Below, piece after piece: positions 62,111 through 64,000 of a stretch of 64,000 nucleotides of DNA. The notes under the pieces are model-generated. The model searched no databases. It was not told the DNA's origin and worked only from the letters and a program-made list of their open reading frames with translations. Source of the DNA: Anderseniella sp963700895 (GTDB taxonomy: Bacteria; Pseudomonadota; Alphaproteobacteria; Rhizobiales; Aestuariivirgaceae); contig CAVOZI010000014.1 in assembly GCA_963700895.1 (NCBI GenBank), forward strand, positions 62,001 to 126,000. Direction: 5' to 3'. How positions within the stretch are numbered: position 1 is the first letter of the stretch; every line of letters starts with the position of its first letter. A program made the translations under genes and the position numbers.

Positions 62111-63075
62111 TCACTGCGCCAGATGACAGGCGACCGTGGTGGCGCCAACGGTTCGAGGCTCGGGCACCTCGGTCCTGCAGCGGCTTTCGGCGATGGGGCA
62201 GCGAGGGTGAAACGGGCAGCCGGGCGGCGGGTCGATCGGCGAGGGCATTTCGCCGGTCAGGACGATGCGCTGTTTCTGGCGGGTGGGGTCCGGCACCGGC
62301 GTGGCTGACAACAGCGCCTGGGTGTACGGGTGGCGCGGGGAAGCAAACAGTTCCTCGCGGCTGGCATGCTCCACCGGCTTGCCAAGATACATGACCATCA
62401 CCTCGCCGGCGATGTGCTTGACCACCGAGAGGTCATGCGAAATGAACAGGTAGGCGAGGTTCAGCCGGTCCTGCAGGTCGGCCAGCAGGTTCAGCACCTG
62501 GGCCTGGATGGACACGTCAAGCGCCGACACAGGCTCATCCAGCACCAGGATGTCGGGATCCAGCATGAGGGCGCGGGCAATGGCGATGCGCTGGCGCTGG
62601 CCACCGGAAAACATGTGCGGATAGCGGTCGTGATGCTCGGGCCGCAGGCCGACGGACTTCATCATCGCAAGCGCCCGCTCCCGCCGCTCGGACTTCGGCA
62701 AGGCGGTGTTCATTTCCAGCGGTTCTTCCAGCGCCGCACCGATCTTCTGGCGCGGATTGAGCGAGCCATAGGGGTTCTGGAAGACGATCTGCACCTTGGG
62801 CCGCAGCTTCTTGCGGATCTCGGCGCTGGCATTGGCCAGCTCTTCTCCGGCGATCTGCAGCGAGCCGCCGGTGGGCTCCTCGATCATGGTGACCAGGCGG
62901 GCCAAGGTGGACTTGCCACAGCCGGATTCGCCGACGATGGCCAGTGTCTGGTGACGCGACAGTTCGAAGCTCACACCGTCCAGCGCCTTTACGATTGCAG
63001 ACTTGCCGAACAGCCCGCCGGACAACTGGTAGTGCTTTTTCAGGCCACGGGCGCGCAGCACGACATCTGCGTCAT

Positions 63076-63079
<4 letters not shown>
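62111..63079 (-). CDS. Oligopeptide/dipeptide ABC transporter ATPase (OppF/DppF-like)
   Basis: A 322-residue ATPase. Seen: Walker A GESGCGKST (about 53-61), QIVFQNPYGSLNPRQ, signature FSGGQRQRIAIARAL, Walker B ILVLDEPVSALDVS, and the oligopeptide-transporter C-terminal extension with cysteines (CPFHPRCPIAESRCR) that may bind an Fe-S cluster. Second ATPase of the pair; the start overlaps the OppD-like stop by ATGA (63076-63079). It powers peptide, nickel or other solute import. The substrate is unknown because the binding-protein gene is outside the window. Confidence 0.92.

Positions 63080-64000
<921 letters not shown>

Overview
The window looks like a chromosomal segment of a GC-rich alphaproteobacterium, most likely of the order Hyphomicrobiales (Rhizobiales). 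The evidence is a complete aapJQMP-type L-amino-acid ABC transporter, a periplasmic formate dehydrogenase locus carrying DUF3305/DUF3306/DUF6352/DUF6505/DUF6494 companions, MocR and IclR regulators, and paired intergenic palindromes beginning CTAGAGCA, a repeat type common in that order. No species can be named from the sequence alone.

Layout. 1-5038: the tRNA-proximal end of a decayed integrative element, abutting the 3' end of tRNA-Leu(UAA). It holds a leftward replication module (AlpA-like HTH protein, two small proteins, a primase-helicase broken by one frameshift, a zinc-ribbon protein), one unrecognised gene, and only the last ~40 codons of an integrase. 5150-19429: housekeeping and catabolic genes (acyl-ACP/CoA synthetase, gpt, EamA transporter, MOSC protein, enolase-superfamily enzyme with a divergent Ldh-family dehydrogenase, a MocR regulator facing three successive FMN split-barrel proteins, a K+-channel pore protein, M20 dipeptidase, SLC13 transporter, tandem Usp). 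19508-20527: a membrane-anchored Ala/Glu-rich repeat protein. 20722-34805: the formate dehydrogenase locus. 34958-40136: mrp, an IclR regulator, a DedA protein, a lipoprotein hydrolase, a uracil-DNA glycosylase and a GST. 40331-46315: a histidine kinase, a degenerate CobT-like protein, a small membrane protein, DUF1289, phosphomannomutase and a ureohydrolase. 46409-51136: aapPMQJ. 51439-54963: metC, creA, a YcbK-like protein and an MDR oxidoreductase. 54960-60433: a polyamine-type ABC transporter operon with an amidase, divergent from an aminotransferase. 62111-64000: two oligopeptide/dipeptide ABC ATPases, the second cut by the window edge.

How the main locus works. The formate dehydrogenase is a Tat-exported catalytic subunit (MGD cofactor bound through Cys rather than selenocysteine), an Fe-S subunit and a cytochrome b subunit. 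With it come a TorD-type chaperone, a small Tat-signal protein, a lipoprotein, a WD40-cytochrome c fusion, a five-cluster cytoplasmic ferredoxin and five proteins of uncharacterised families, including a biotin/lipoate-ligase-like protein. It reads as a formate oxidation system whose maturation and electron-acceptor parts are largely undescribed.

Sequence quality matters here. Between about 35.1 and 39.1 kb, five consecutive unrelated genes carry about ten single-base frame breaks, mostly extra bases in short homopolymer runs. Two more breaks lie at 2649 and 8490. Sequencing or assembly error is the simplest explanation, so these genes are described as intact after correction.
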